From contig NZ_OCMS01000001.1 of NCBI RefSeq assembly GCF_900215325.1, positions 806,001 through 870,000 on the forward strand: a DNA stretch of 64,000 bases, written 5' to 3'. Shown here piece after piece: positions 8,540-16,048 of the stretch. Below the pieces are notes generated by a model. That model saw only the letters and a list, made by a program, of their open reading frames with translations. It did no database searches and was not told the origin of the DNA. The position numbers and the translations under genes are program-made. Positions within the stretch are counted from its first letter, which is position 1, and each line of letters opens with the position of its first letter. Source of the stretch: Fibrobacter sp. UWB16 (lineage in GTDB: Bacteria > Fibrobacterota > Fibrobacteria > Fibrobacterales > Fibrobacteraceae).

Positions 8540-10387
8540 ATGCCCACCGCTCACGAAATTCTAAAATTTGTTTTTGGCTACGATGCATTCCGCCCCATGC
8601 AAGAGGAAATCATCGAGCATGTCGTATCGCGTAAAGATGCGCTTGTGCTGATGCCGACTGGCGGCGGAAAGTCCATTTGCTACCAAATTCCAGCCTTGAT
8701 GTTCAAGGGCATCACGGTCGTTATTTCACCGTTGATTTCACTGATGAAAGACCAGGTGGACGCGCTGAATGCAAATGGCATTGGTGCAGATGCACTGAAC
8801 AGCAACAACGAAGAAGGCGAAAATGCGGCCATCCGTCAGCGTTGCAAAGCAGGGCAAACCAAGATTCTCTACATTTCGCCGGAGCGTTTGCAGCGGGAAA
8901 TTCCGTGGTTGCAAAATCACTTGAACGTTTCGCTATTTGCTATTGACGAGGCGCACTGCATTTCGCAATGGGGGCACGATTTTCGTCCAGAATACACGCA
9001 GCTCGGCGGACTGCACCAAGCGTTCCCAAGCGCAACAATCATGGCGCTGACAGCTACGGCAGATAAACTCACAAAAGAAGATATTGTCCGGCAGCTGAAC
9101 CTGCGCGACTTTAGACTTTTCGTGAGTTCGTTCGACCGTCCGAATTTAAGTCTCGATGTGCGGCGCGGTTATTCCGCTTCCGAAAAGCTGAAAGCCATTT
9201 TGTCCATCATTTCAAAGCACAAGCACGAATCGGGAATCATCTATTGCCTTTCGCGCAAGAGCACCGAAAAAGTCGCCGAAGAACTCATCAACACAGGCGT
9301 TTACGCAAAGGCATACCATGCGGGGCTAACCGCCGAAGAACGCAACAATGTGCAAGAGGATTTCATCAACGACAATATCGATGTCGTGTGTGCGACAATC
9401 GCATTCGGCATGGGCATCGACAAGAGCAATGTCCGTTATGTCATCCATTACAATCTCCCCAAGAGCATCGAGAGCTTTTATCAAGAAATCGGGCGCGCGG
9501 GCCGCGACGGCCTCCCCTCCGAAACCGTGCTGTTCTACAACTTCCAGGACATCATCACGCTCCGCAAATTTGTAAACGAGAGCGGCCAGCGAGACATCAA
9601 CTCCGAGAAGCTCGACCGCATGCAGGAATACGCCGAATCACAAGTTTGCCGTCGTCGCATTTTGCTCAACTACTTCGGCGAAAACAACAATAGCAACTGC
9701 GGGAATTGCGACATCTGCAAGCACCCGCCACAGCGTTTCAACGGCACGATTCTCGTGCAAAAGGCGCTCTCGGCCATAAAACGTACTGGCGAGCATATCG
9801 GCTTTTCAATGACCGCCGACATTCTCAAGGGAACGCTCAGCGACGAGATCGTCCAAAAGGGTTACGACAAGCTCAAGACTTTCGGTGTCGGTAGCAAAAC
9901 AACGCTCAAGCATTGGCACGATTACATGCTGCAGATGTTGCAACTCGGTTACATCGAAATTGCCTACAACGAGAACAACCACCTTAAAATCACCGAGAGC
10001 GGTAACGAAGTCCTCTTCGGGAAGAAAACGGCAGAACTTGCCATCGCCGCAAAAGCAGAAGCAAAGGAAAACGCAAAACCGGGAAGCGGTCACGGCGCAT
10101 TTTCGCGTACTTCTGCCGGCAGTACACGCACAACCTACGCGCACTATTCAGACTCCGACGAAGACAATTCCCTATTCGAAGCTCTGCGAAAAGTCCGCAG
10201 GCAAATCGCCGAAGAGAACAACTGGCCCGCCTACGTCGTACTTTCTGACCGTACGCTAAAAGACCTCGCCTACAAGGCGCCTATTTCCATAAACGAGCTG
10301 CAAGATGTATTCGGCTTTGGCGAAATGAAAATCCGGAAATTCGGGCAGCAATTCGTAGACGCCATCTGCGATTACATGAGGCAATAA
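8540..10387 (+). CDS. recQ: RecQ-family ATP-dependent DNA helicase
   Basis: The 615-residue protein has complete RecQ architecture. It shows Walker A MPTGGGKS (39-46), DEAH box IDEAHCISQWGHDFRPEY (about 134-151) and motif VI QEIGRAGRDG (about 315-324). The RQC zinc-binding Cys set follows (CRRR, then C..C..C within NCGNCDICKHP, about 367-395), and an HRDC domain covers about 540-613. RecQ enzymes unwind DNA 3' to 5' in recombination and repair. The gene sits 15 bases after the DUF262-DUF1524 gene with no terminator between, so it is probably transcribed with the pair. Its codon use is closer to the housekeeping genes than theirs, so it may instead be a resident recQ behind which the pair inserted. 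A hairpin terminator follows. Confidence 0.95.
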   Translation: MPTAHEILKFVFGYDAFRPMQEEIIEHVVSRKDALVLMPTGGGKSICYQIPALMFKGITVVISPLISLMKDQVDALNANGIGADALNSNNEEGENAAIRQRCKAGQTKILYISPERLQREIPWLQNHLNVSLFAIDEAHCISQWGHDFRPEYTQLGGLHQAFPSATIMALTATADKLTKEDIVRQLNLRDFRLFVSSFDRPNLSLDVRRGYSASEKLKAILSIISKHKHESGIIYCLSRKSTEKVAEELINTGVYAKAYHAGLTAEERNNVQEDFINDNIDVVCATIAFGMGIDKSNVRYVIHYNLPKSIESFYQEIGRAGRDGLPSETVLFYNFQDIITLRKFVNESGQRDINSEKLDRMQEYAESQVCRRRILLNYFGENNNSNCGNCDICKHPPQRFNGTILVQKALSAIKRTGEHIGFSMTADILKGTLSDEIVQKGYDKLKTFGVGSKTTLKHWHDYMLQMLQLGYIEIAYNENNHLKITESGNEVLFGKKTAELAIAAKAEAKENAKPGSGHGAFSRTSAGSTRTTYAHYSDSDEDNSLFEALRKVRRQIAEENNWPAYVVLSDRTLKDLAYKAPISINELQDVFGFGEMKIRKFGQQFVDAICDYMRQ

Positions 10388-10418
10388 AAAATCCCGCAGC
10401 ACACGCCGCGAGATTTTT
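10386..10418. terminator. Probable bidirectional terminator between recQ and ompH
   Basis: AAAATCcCGC and GCGaGATTTTT pair across a ten-base loop, with one mismatch inside the stem. An A run lies on the left and a T run on the right. Convergent genes end on both sides. Confidence 0.6.
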
Positions 10419-10421
10419 CAC

Positions 10422-10455
10422 AAGGAGGTGCCCGCTCAGCGGCGGGCATGACAAA
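10422..10455. repeat. Dispersed hairpin element (TGCCCGC type)
   Basis: AAGGAGGTGCCCGC, TCAGC and GGCGGGCATGACAAA form the same hairpin layout as 2246-2277. It lies directly beyond the recQ terminator. Confidence 0.7.
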
Positions 10456-10461
10456 TTGTTA

Positions 10462-10977
10462 TTATCTATTATTCAAATAGTTCAGCACCTTGTTCGTAAG
10501 GTCGTTTTCCTTTTTCCAGAAGAGCACGGCGCCGGTGGCACGGTCAATGACCATGTCATAACCTTCCTGCAACGCAATTTCGTTTACCGCCTTGCGAATG
10601 AGCTGGATAATCGGAGCACTCACCTTTTCGTTTTCGGTGATGAGTTCCCCGTTACGGCCATAGACGCGGTCAATGAACGACTTGAGTTCCGTATCCTTCT
10701 TGTTGTATTCGGCTTCAAGTTCGCGCTTCTTTTCGTCAGAGAGCATCAGGACCTGCTTATCAAGCTTTTCCTTAATGGCAGCAAGTTCCTTCTGCAAGAG
10801 GTTCGCCTGCTGTTCCCACTTAGCCACTTGACGGTCATATTCTTCCTGAGCCTTCTTGGTGCCCTTGAATCCGTCAAAGATAATCTTTGAATCCACATGG
10901 GCAATGCGAAGACCGTCTTCAGCAAAGCTCACGCATGCAAAGACAACCGAAAGTAAAACTATCAACTTGCGAATCAT
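10462..10977 (-). CDS. OmpH/Skp-family periplasmic chaperone
   Basis: The 171-residue protein has a cleavable signal peptide (MIRKLIVLLSVVFACVSFAE). The first beta strand is typical of the family (LRIAHVDSKIIFDGFKG), then comes a long charged coiled-coil stretch (about residues 42-120), and the end returns to beta-strand character (DMVIDRATGAVLFWKKENDLT). Skp-type trimers hold unfolded outer-membrane proteins in the periplasm on their way to the BAM complex. The gene begins 18 bases after bamA in the same direction with a clear GGAGGAG ribosome-binding site, the classical bamA-skp arrangement. Confidence 0.92.
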   Translation of the reverse strand: MIRKLIVLLSVVFACVSFAEDGLRIAHVDSKIIFDGFKGTKKAQEEYDRQVAKWEQQANLLQKELAAIKEKLDKQVLMLSDEKKRELEAEYNKKDTELKSFIDRVYGRNGELITENEKVSAPIIQLIRKAVNEIALQEGYDMVIDRATGAVLFWKKENDLTNKVLNYLNNR

Positions 10978-10995
10978 AGAGCTCCTCCAACCAGG

Positions 10996-13779
10996 TTAGA
11001 AAGCCTGGCCAATGACAAAGTTGAATTCCATATCGCCGACCTTAGAGTACTTCGTACCATTGTAGGCTTCACCCGGGTCAAGCGGCCAAGCAAAGTCGAA
11101 GCCGATAATGCCAAGCATCGGGACTACGACGCGGAAACCAAATCCGATATCCTTCTTGAGTGTCGTCGGATCCCATTCACTGAGCGGGTTCTTCTTAGGC
11201 TTGTCGATTCGGTTATTCGTATCGATACGTTCGCCAAACACGTTACCGGCATCAAAGAAGAACGGCAAGAGGTAGAACGTCTGCGGTACAAGTCCCAACT
11301 GGAGTTCTGCACCAATGTACTGGTAGCTGCGGCCAAGGCGGCTGTTACCAATAGAGCCAGAACCATAACCACGGAGCATGCCGTCGTAGCCAAGCACACC
11401 ACCCATCCTATACAGAGTGCGGTGCTGCAACTTGTCGCCAAAGATTACGCCGTATTCGTTTGTAAGGGCAATCGAGAGACGGTCGCGGAAGAGCGGGAAC
11501 CACCACTTGATGGAGAGGTCCGCCTTCACAAATTCGAAGTCACTACCAAAGGCGGCGTTTGCCCACTGCACGTCGAGCACGTAGCGGGAACCGTCGGTCG
11601 GGAACTGCGGCAAGTTCTTGTCGTCACGCTGGATGCGGAAGTTGAACGCCGATTCAATACCCGTGTAGACCACATAGCTGTTCGCGATGTTCGGGCCCTG
11701 GTCGTTCATGAGCCAGCTATAACCGATCTGACCATAGAAGTAGTCATCCGGCCACTTGAGGCGCTTACCGGCAAAAATGCTTCCACCGTAACGCGTGATA
11801 TCCGGGTCACCGTAATCTTCCATGTTCCACCAAGAGTAGCTGAGGCTTGCGCCAAGCGTAATCGGCTTGTCGAGGAACCACGGTTCCGTAAAGCTAATCG
11901 TTGCGCTCTTCTTGTCGGCACCGTATTCGAGGTTCAAGGCTGCCTGCTGGCCATCGCCCATACAGCAGTTCGGGATGGAGATGCTAGCCGTACCGACAAA
12001 GCCATCGCTTTCGCTATAAGAAACGCCCAAACTGAACTGACCCGTACCGGCCTGCTTTTCTTGCACGGCAAAGTCGAGGTCCACTTCCTGTTCGCCCACG
12101 ACCTTGATATCGGGCACGACCATGTCGAAGTAGTTGAGCTGCATAATGTCACGGAAGCTACGTTCCAAAGCGGACTGGCGGTACGTATCGCCCGGATACA
12201 GGCGAACTTCACGACGGATCACCTTTTCGTTCGTCTTGGTGTTGCCACGCACATGGACCTTGTGGATCTGGGCAGGCAAGCCTTCGTTCATCTTGTAAGT
12301 GAGGTTCACGACAGAATCGTTTTCGAAGGTGCGCTCTTCGTCGAACTGAGCAAAGAGGTAACCGTCTTCACGGTAAGAATCGAGCAAAGCCTTACGGGAT
12401 GCTTCGTAGACATATTGGTCAAACACGGCGCCGCTATCGAGACGGAACACATAACCCAGCATGGCGTCGCTCTGGACTTCGTTACCCGTAAAGTGGAGTC
12501 CACCCATGTAGTAACGGCGACCTTCGGTCACGTCGATATGGACAATAATATCGCTAGAAGTCTTGATGTTATCGTACTTGTAAAGAGCCGGAACCAAGTC
12601 TTCAATCATGTAGCGCACGAGGAGCTTGCTTTCATAAGCGGAGCGCTTCTTGATCTTGAGGAGGGAATCAATCTTCGGATTATTCCACTTGCGGTCAGCC
12701 ACCAAGCCAAGCCATTCATTTCGGGCGGTTTCGTAGCGGATAATGTCGTTCAGGAATTTCCATGCGCTTTCTTCGTCCTTGACTTGCGGCAGGCGTCTTG
12801 TAAGCGGGTTCTTATCCCCGGCCTTGCGCATGTTCCTATAATAGTGAGTCACTTCCATTGTCGGCTTACCCGCCATCTTGTAGAGCGGGTTAGATGTATC
12901 GGCAATGGCGTCGTTCAGCTGAGTGTAAAGCGGAGCCAGGCGTTCTCCAACCGGCACCATGCGTCCAAGATAGAACAGGCAGCTGGAATCCGGAAGGTAT
13001 TCGGCATGGTAGTCGTTCAGTTCTGCATCCAGGTAACCGAAATGGCGGAAGACGTTCAGCACGGTATCGCGGTCGGCTTCAAAGACATTTTCCTTGAATT
13101 CACCACCACCCCACCACTGGTTTTCTTTCGAAAGCATGTGGTCCGTGATTTCTTCGACCGGCACATGGTCATTGCCTTTCACATCGAAACCGCGGATACG
13201 GACCTTGGAACCTTCACGGATTACAAAGGTCACCTTGTTCTGGTATTCGTCCACCGATTCTTCGCGTATTCCAATTTCAGCAAGCAAGAAGCCTTCGGAA
13301 CGATAATGGTCAAGCATGGCCTGGCGCGTGCGTTCCAATTGAGCCTTGCTATAGACCTGACCAGAAATCATGTGAATTTTCAAACGGAGGTCATCTTCAG
13401 ATACTTCGTCACAGCCGTCCAAAATAGCGGTATCAAGAGCCGGGAGTTCCTTCACTTTGAACACCAGGTCTACATAAGAACCTTCATCATCAGTGTAATC
13501 CACCCAGGCGGTCACATCGTCAAACAGGCCCGAAGCATAAAGCGAGCTCACGGAATTCTGGACTTTTTCAGAAAGCGACGTCGGAGAATAGCTCTGACCG
13601 GTACGGATGCCGATACGTCCGAGGACCGAACGTTCATCCATATGATGGGTACCTTCGACACGAATCTTGTTGATCTTATTCTCAACCATATACTTGTCGG
13701 AAATCTGCGACATGTCCAACAGCTGGGCATTCGACATACCGACCAAAGCAAGAACAAATAAAAGCGAACGAGAACGCAG
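10996..13779 (-). CDS. bamA: Outer-membrane assembly factor BamA, probable CTG start
   Basis: BamA inserts beta-barrel proteins into the outer membrane. POTRA-like repeats fill the N-terminal half (elements such as NKIRVEGTHHM, VRIRGFDVKGNDHV, GGLHFTGNEV and IHKVHVRGNTKTNEKV). The last 385 or so residues form the Omp85 barrel, ending in a terminal Phe (FNFVIGQAF), as expected for a beta-signal. At about 927 residues it is longer than the roughly 800 usual for the family; extra sequence lies around residues 270-390. The first conventional in-frame start (TTG 13746) would cut through the signal peptide. CTG at 13777-13779, six bases after AGGTAGG, instead gives RSRSLLFVLALVGMSNAQ, a complete signal sequence. 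An in-frame stop lies farther upstream with no ATG, GTG or TTG in between. ompH follows. Confidence 0.9.
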   Translation of the reverse strand: MRSRSLLFVLALVGMSNAQLLDMSQISDKYMVENKINKIRVEGTHHMDERSVLGRIGIRTGQSYSPTSLSEKVQNSVSSLYASGLFDDVTAWVDYTDDEGSYVDLVFKVKELPALDTAILDGCDEVSEDDLRLKIHMISGQVYSKAQLERTRQAMLDHYRSEGFLLAEIGIREESVDEYQNKVTFVIREGSKVRIRGFDVKGNDHVPVEEITDHMLSKENQWWGGGEFKENVFEADRDTVLNVFRHFGYLDAELNDYHAEYLPDSSCLFYLGRMVPVGERLAPLYTQLNDAIADTSNPLYKMAGKPTMEVTHYYRNMRKAGDKNPLTRRLPQVKDEESAWKFLNDIIRYETARNEWLGLVADRKWNNPKIDSLLKIKKRSAYESKLLVRYMIEDLVPALYKYDNIKTSSDIIVHIDVTEGRRYYMGGLHFTGNEVQSDAMLGYVFRLDSGAVFDQYVYEASRKALLDSYREDGYLFAQFDEERTFENDSVVNLTYKMNEGLPAQIHKVHVRGNTKTNEKVIRREVRLYPGDTYRQSALERSFRDIMQLNYFDMVVPDIKVVGEQEVDLDFAVQEKQAGTGQFSLGVSYSESDGFVGTASISIPNCCMGDGQQAALNLEYGADKKSATISFTEPWFLDKPITLGASLSYSWWNMEDYGDPDITRYGGSIFAGKRLKWPDDYFYGQIGYSWLMNDQGPNIANSYVVYTGIESAFNFRIQRDDKNLPQFPTDGSRYVLDVQWANAAFGSDFEFVKADLSIKWWFPLFRDRLSIALTNEYGVIFGDKLQHRTLYRMGGVLGYDGMLRGYGSGSIGNSRLGRSYQYIGAELQLGLVPQTFYLLPFFFDAGNVFGERIDTNNRIDKPKKNPLSEWDPTTLKKDIGFGFRVVVPMLGIIGFDFAWPLDPGEAYNGTKYSKVGDMEFNFVIGQAF

Positions 13780-14102
13780 AATAGACCTACCTATAAAAGC
13801 AGTTTATTTAAATTTTCTGCCCAAAAATACAAAAATTACATTCCCCCGCCCACACGAGTTTTTTAAAAAAGCCCAATCCGCCGATGAATAAACAGTAATA
13901 AAGGAATAAGGGTTATATCGTCCCGTTTTTTACACTTTTTGAAAGCGTTACGCTATGCGCAAAGGGGACCCATATATATGGATAAAGGCAAGCCGAGCAT
14001 TTTCGCAAAGAAAAAGAAACGCTCCTAAATTAAACGCAACGCAAGCGCATTATATATATTTAAGGCGAAAAATTTTAACCTAACCCTCTAATGAAGGATA
14101 CT
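13780..14102. other. Divergent intergenic region between bamA and the paaK-like gene
   Basis: This stretch of 323 bases carries both divergent promoters. An AT-rich block, TATATATATTTAA, lies at 14050-14062, about 40 bases before the paaK-like start, and is a plausible -10 region. A short basic ORF (13978-14028) is the only coding candidate. No riboswitch was recognised. Confidence 0.5.
13978..14028 (+). CDS. Possible 16-residue basic peptide
   Basis: ATG 13978 opens a 16-codon frame, MDKGKPSIFAKKKKRS, ending at TAA 14028. AAAGGGGA lies about ten bases upstream as a possible ribosome-binding site. The peptide is strongly basic at its C-terminus. It could be a real small protein, a leader peptide for the paaK-like gene, or chance. 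Only conservation across Fibrobacter genomes can tell these apart. Confidence 0.3.
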   Translation: MDKGKPSIFAKKKKRS

Positions 14103-15440
14103 ATGCGATCTACAGCCTGGAACGACGAAGAAAACAAAGTCCTGCCCGAAATGGCGCTTGACTTTATGCCCGAAGAAAAATTGCGCGAATTGCAGTTGCA
14201 GCGTTTGCGTGCAACTGTGAAGCTCGCCTACGAGAAGGTCCCGCTGTTCCACGACCGCATGGTCGAAAAGGGCGTTACGCCCGATGACATCAAGACTTTG
14301 AAGGACATCGTAAAGATTCCGTTCTCCATGAAGAAGGACTTGCGCGACACTTATCCGTACGGTCTCTTTGCCGTCGACATGAGCGAAGTCGTGCGCCTGC
14401 ATGCAAGCTCCGGCACTACCGGTAAACCGATCGTTGTCGGTTACACCAAGGAAGACATGGAAGTCTGGGCACAGGTCGTCAAGCGCGGCCTCCTCGCCTG
14501 CGGTTTCCGCAGCACGGACATTGTGCAGAACTTCTACGGCTACGGCCTCTTTACGGGCGGTCTCGGCATTCACGGCGGTTTCGAAGCCCTCGGCGCCACA
14601 GTCGTGCCGATTAGCGGAGGCAATACCGAACGCCAGGTGATGCTCATGAAGGACTTCGGCGTGACCGCAGTCGGAGGCACCCCGAGCTACTTTGTCCGCA
14701 TTATCGACGTTGCTGAAAAGATGGGCGTCGACATTTCCAAGTTGAACGTGAAGCGCGGCATCTTCGGTGCAGAACCGTGGAGCGATGGCATGCGCGACTA
14801 CATCGAAGAAAAGACGGGCATCAAGGCTTACGATATTTACGGACTTTCTGAAATTGTCGGCCCGGGCGTGGGTTGCGAATGCGAATGCCGCGACGGCATC
14901 CACATTTTCGAAGACCACTTCTACCCTGAAATCGTGGACCCGGAAACGCTTGAACCGCTTCCGGACGGCGAGGAAGGCGAACTCGTCATCAGCACGCTCA
15001 GCAAGCGCGCTATGCCGATCCTCCGCTACCGCACCCGCGACATCACCGCTATTGAAAAGACCAAGTGCGCATGCGGCCGTACCATCCGCCGTATCCGCCG
15101 CATTGGCCGCCGCAGCGACGACATGATTATCATGCGTGGCGTGAACGTGTTCCCGAGCCAGATCGAAACAGCTCTCCTCCGCGCAGAAAAGGCTTTGCCG
15201 CATTACCAGATTGTGCTCGACACCAAGAACAACATGGATACGCTCGAAGTCAAGGTCGAAGTTTCTCGCGACATGGTGAGCGACTCCATGAGCGATATGG
15301 AACAGCTCTCCAAGAAGTTCAAGCACTCCATCGAACAGATTCTTGGCATCTCCGTGATTGTCACGCTCTGCGAACCGGATTCTCTGCCGCGTAGCGAAGG
15401 CAAGGCCAAGCGCGTCATCGACAACAGAAAGAAGATTTAA
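14103..15440 (+). CDS. Phenylacetate-CoA ligase family protein (PaaK-like)
   Basis: The protein (445 residues from ATG 14103) belongs to the acyl-adenylate-forming PaaK group. It has the AMP-binding loop HASSGTTGKPIVVGYT (about residues 100-115), the YDIYGLSEIVGPGVGCE element (about 241-257), a YRTRD motif and a C-terminal AMP-binding domain with GRSDDMIIMRGVNVFPSQIE. Such enzymes activate aryl or short carboxylic acids to CoA thioesters using ATP. In gut anaerobes they handle phenylacetate, indoleacetate or branched-chain acids. ATG 14103 is preferred over ATG 14091 because AAGGA lies just before it. The neighbouring ACT-domain gene starts 14 bases after the stop, a frequent pairing for this family. 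Confidence 0.9.
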   Translation: MRSTAWNDEENKVLPEMALDFMPEEKLRELQLQRLRATVKLAYEKVPLFHDRMVEKGVTPDDIKTLKDIVKIPFSMKKDLRDTYPYGLFAVDMSEVVRLHASSGTTGKPIVVGYTKEDMEVWAQVVKRGLLACGFRSTDIVQNFYGYGLFTGGLGIHGGFEALGATVVPISGGNTERQVMLMKDFGVTAVGGTPSYFVRIIDVAEKMGVDISKLNVKRGIFGAEPWSDGMRDYIEEKTGIKAYDIYGLSEIVGPGVGCECECRDGIHIFEDHFYPEIVDPETLEPLPDGEEGELVISTLSKRAMPILRYRTRDITAIEKTKCACGRTIRRIRRIGRRSDDMIIMRGVNVFPSQIETALLRAEKALPHYQIVLDTKNNMDTLEVKVEVSRDMVSDSMSDMEQLSKKFKHSIEQILGISVIVTLCEPDSLPRSEGKAKRVIDNRKKI

Positions 15441-15454
15441 GAAGGAGAAAAAAA

Positions 15455-15880
15455 ATGAAAATTCCACAGGTTTCAGTTTTCGTGTCGAACCGCCCGGGTC
15501 GTCTCCAGGCTGTTTGCCGCTCGCTCGCTGATGCAGGCATCAACCTTCTCTCGCTCACGCTCGCCGATTCCGGCGAATTCGGCCTTATCCGCCTGATTGT
15601 GAACGATTCTGAAAAGGCTGTCAATGTTCTTGCCAAGGCTGGCCTCAGCGCAACCGTTACCGACGTTGTCGCATGCCCTGTTGCAGACAAGGTTGGCGGT
15701 CTTGCAGACCTTCTCGACGTTCTCGGCGACTTGCAGATTGACTACATGTACGCCTACCCGTCCGAATGCTCGACGGCAACGAACGTCATGATTCTTCGCT
15801 TTAGCGATACCGAAAAGGCGCTCAAGGTCTTGGAAGAAAAGAACTTCAAGACTCTCAGCACCACAGAAATGCTGGGCTAA
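15455..15880 (+). CDS. Double ACT-domain protein, partner of the PaaK-like ligase
   Basis: The 141-residue protein consists of two ACT-like domains. The first (about 3-65) starts PQVSVFVSNRPGRLQAVCRS and the second (about 72-138) includes YMYAYPSECSTATNVMILRF. ACT domains usually bind amino acids. Proteins of this form are commonly encoded next to phenylacetate-CoA ligases, probably sensing an aromatic amino acid or its breakdown product. A strong ribosome-binding site (GAAGGAG) precedes the ATG. A terminator hairpin lies about 90 bases downstream, so the two genes form one transcript. Confidence 0.88.
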   Translation: MKIPQVSVFVSNRPGRLQAVCRSLADAGINLLSLTLADSGEFGLIRLIVNDSEKAVNVLAKAGLSATVTDVVACPVADKVGGLADLLDVLGDLQIDYMYAYPSECSTATNVMILRFSDTEKALKVLEEKNFKTLSTTEMLG

Positions 15881-15967
15881 AATTGCGAGTTGCGCAGTCT
15901 GTGCAAGTTAAACGCGCAGACGAGATGCGCGAATGCGCGGACTAAACTACGCACGCTATTGCAAACA

Positions 15968-16005
15968 AAAACAGCTAAACGGTTTCCCGTTTAGCTGTTT
16001 TATTA
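15968..16005. terminator. Strong bidirectional terminator
   Basis: AACAGCTAAACGG and CCGTTTAGCTGTT form a perfect 13-bp stem around a four-base loop. It is followed by TTTATTAT on the right and preceded by an A-rich stretch on the left. It separates the ACT gene from the convergent CotH gene. Confidence 0.9.
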
Positions 16006-16048
16006 TGGATTTCAAGTAAGTGAAACTTGACTTTCGAGAGCCCGCAGG

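Noticed and set aside
13892-14090. Possible c-di-GMP or other riboswitch before the paaK-like gene
   Set aside because: No conserved core of a known riboswitch class and no terminator or anti-terminator pair could be read.
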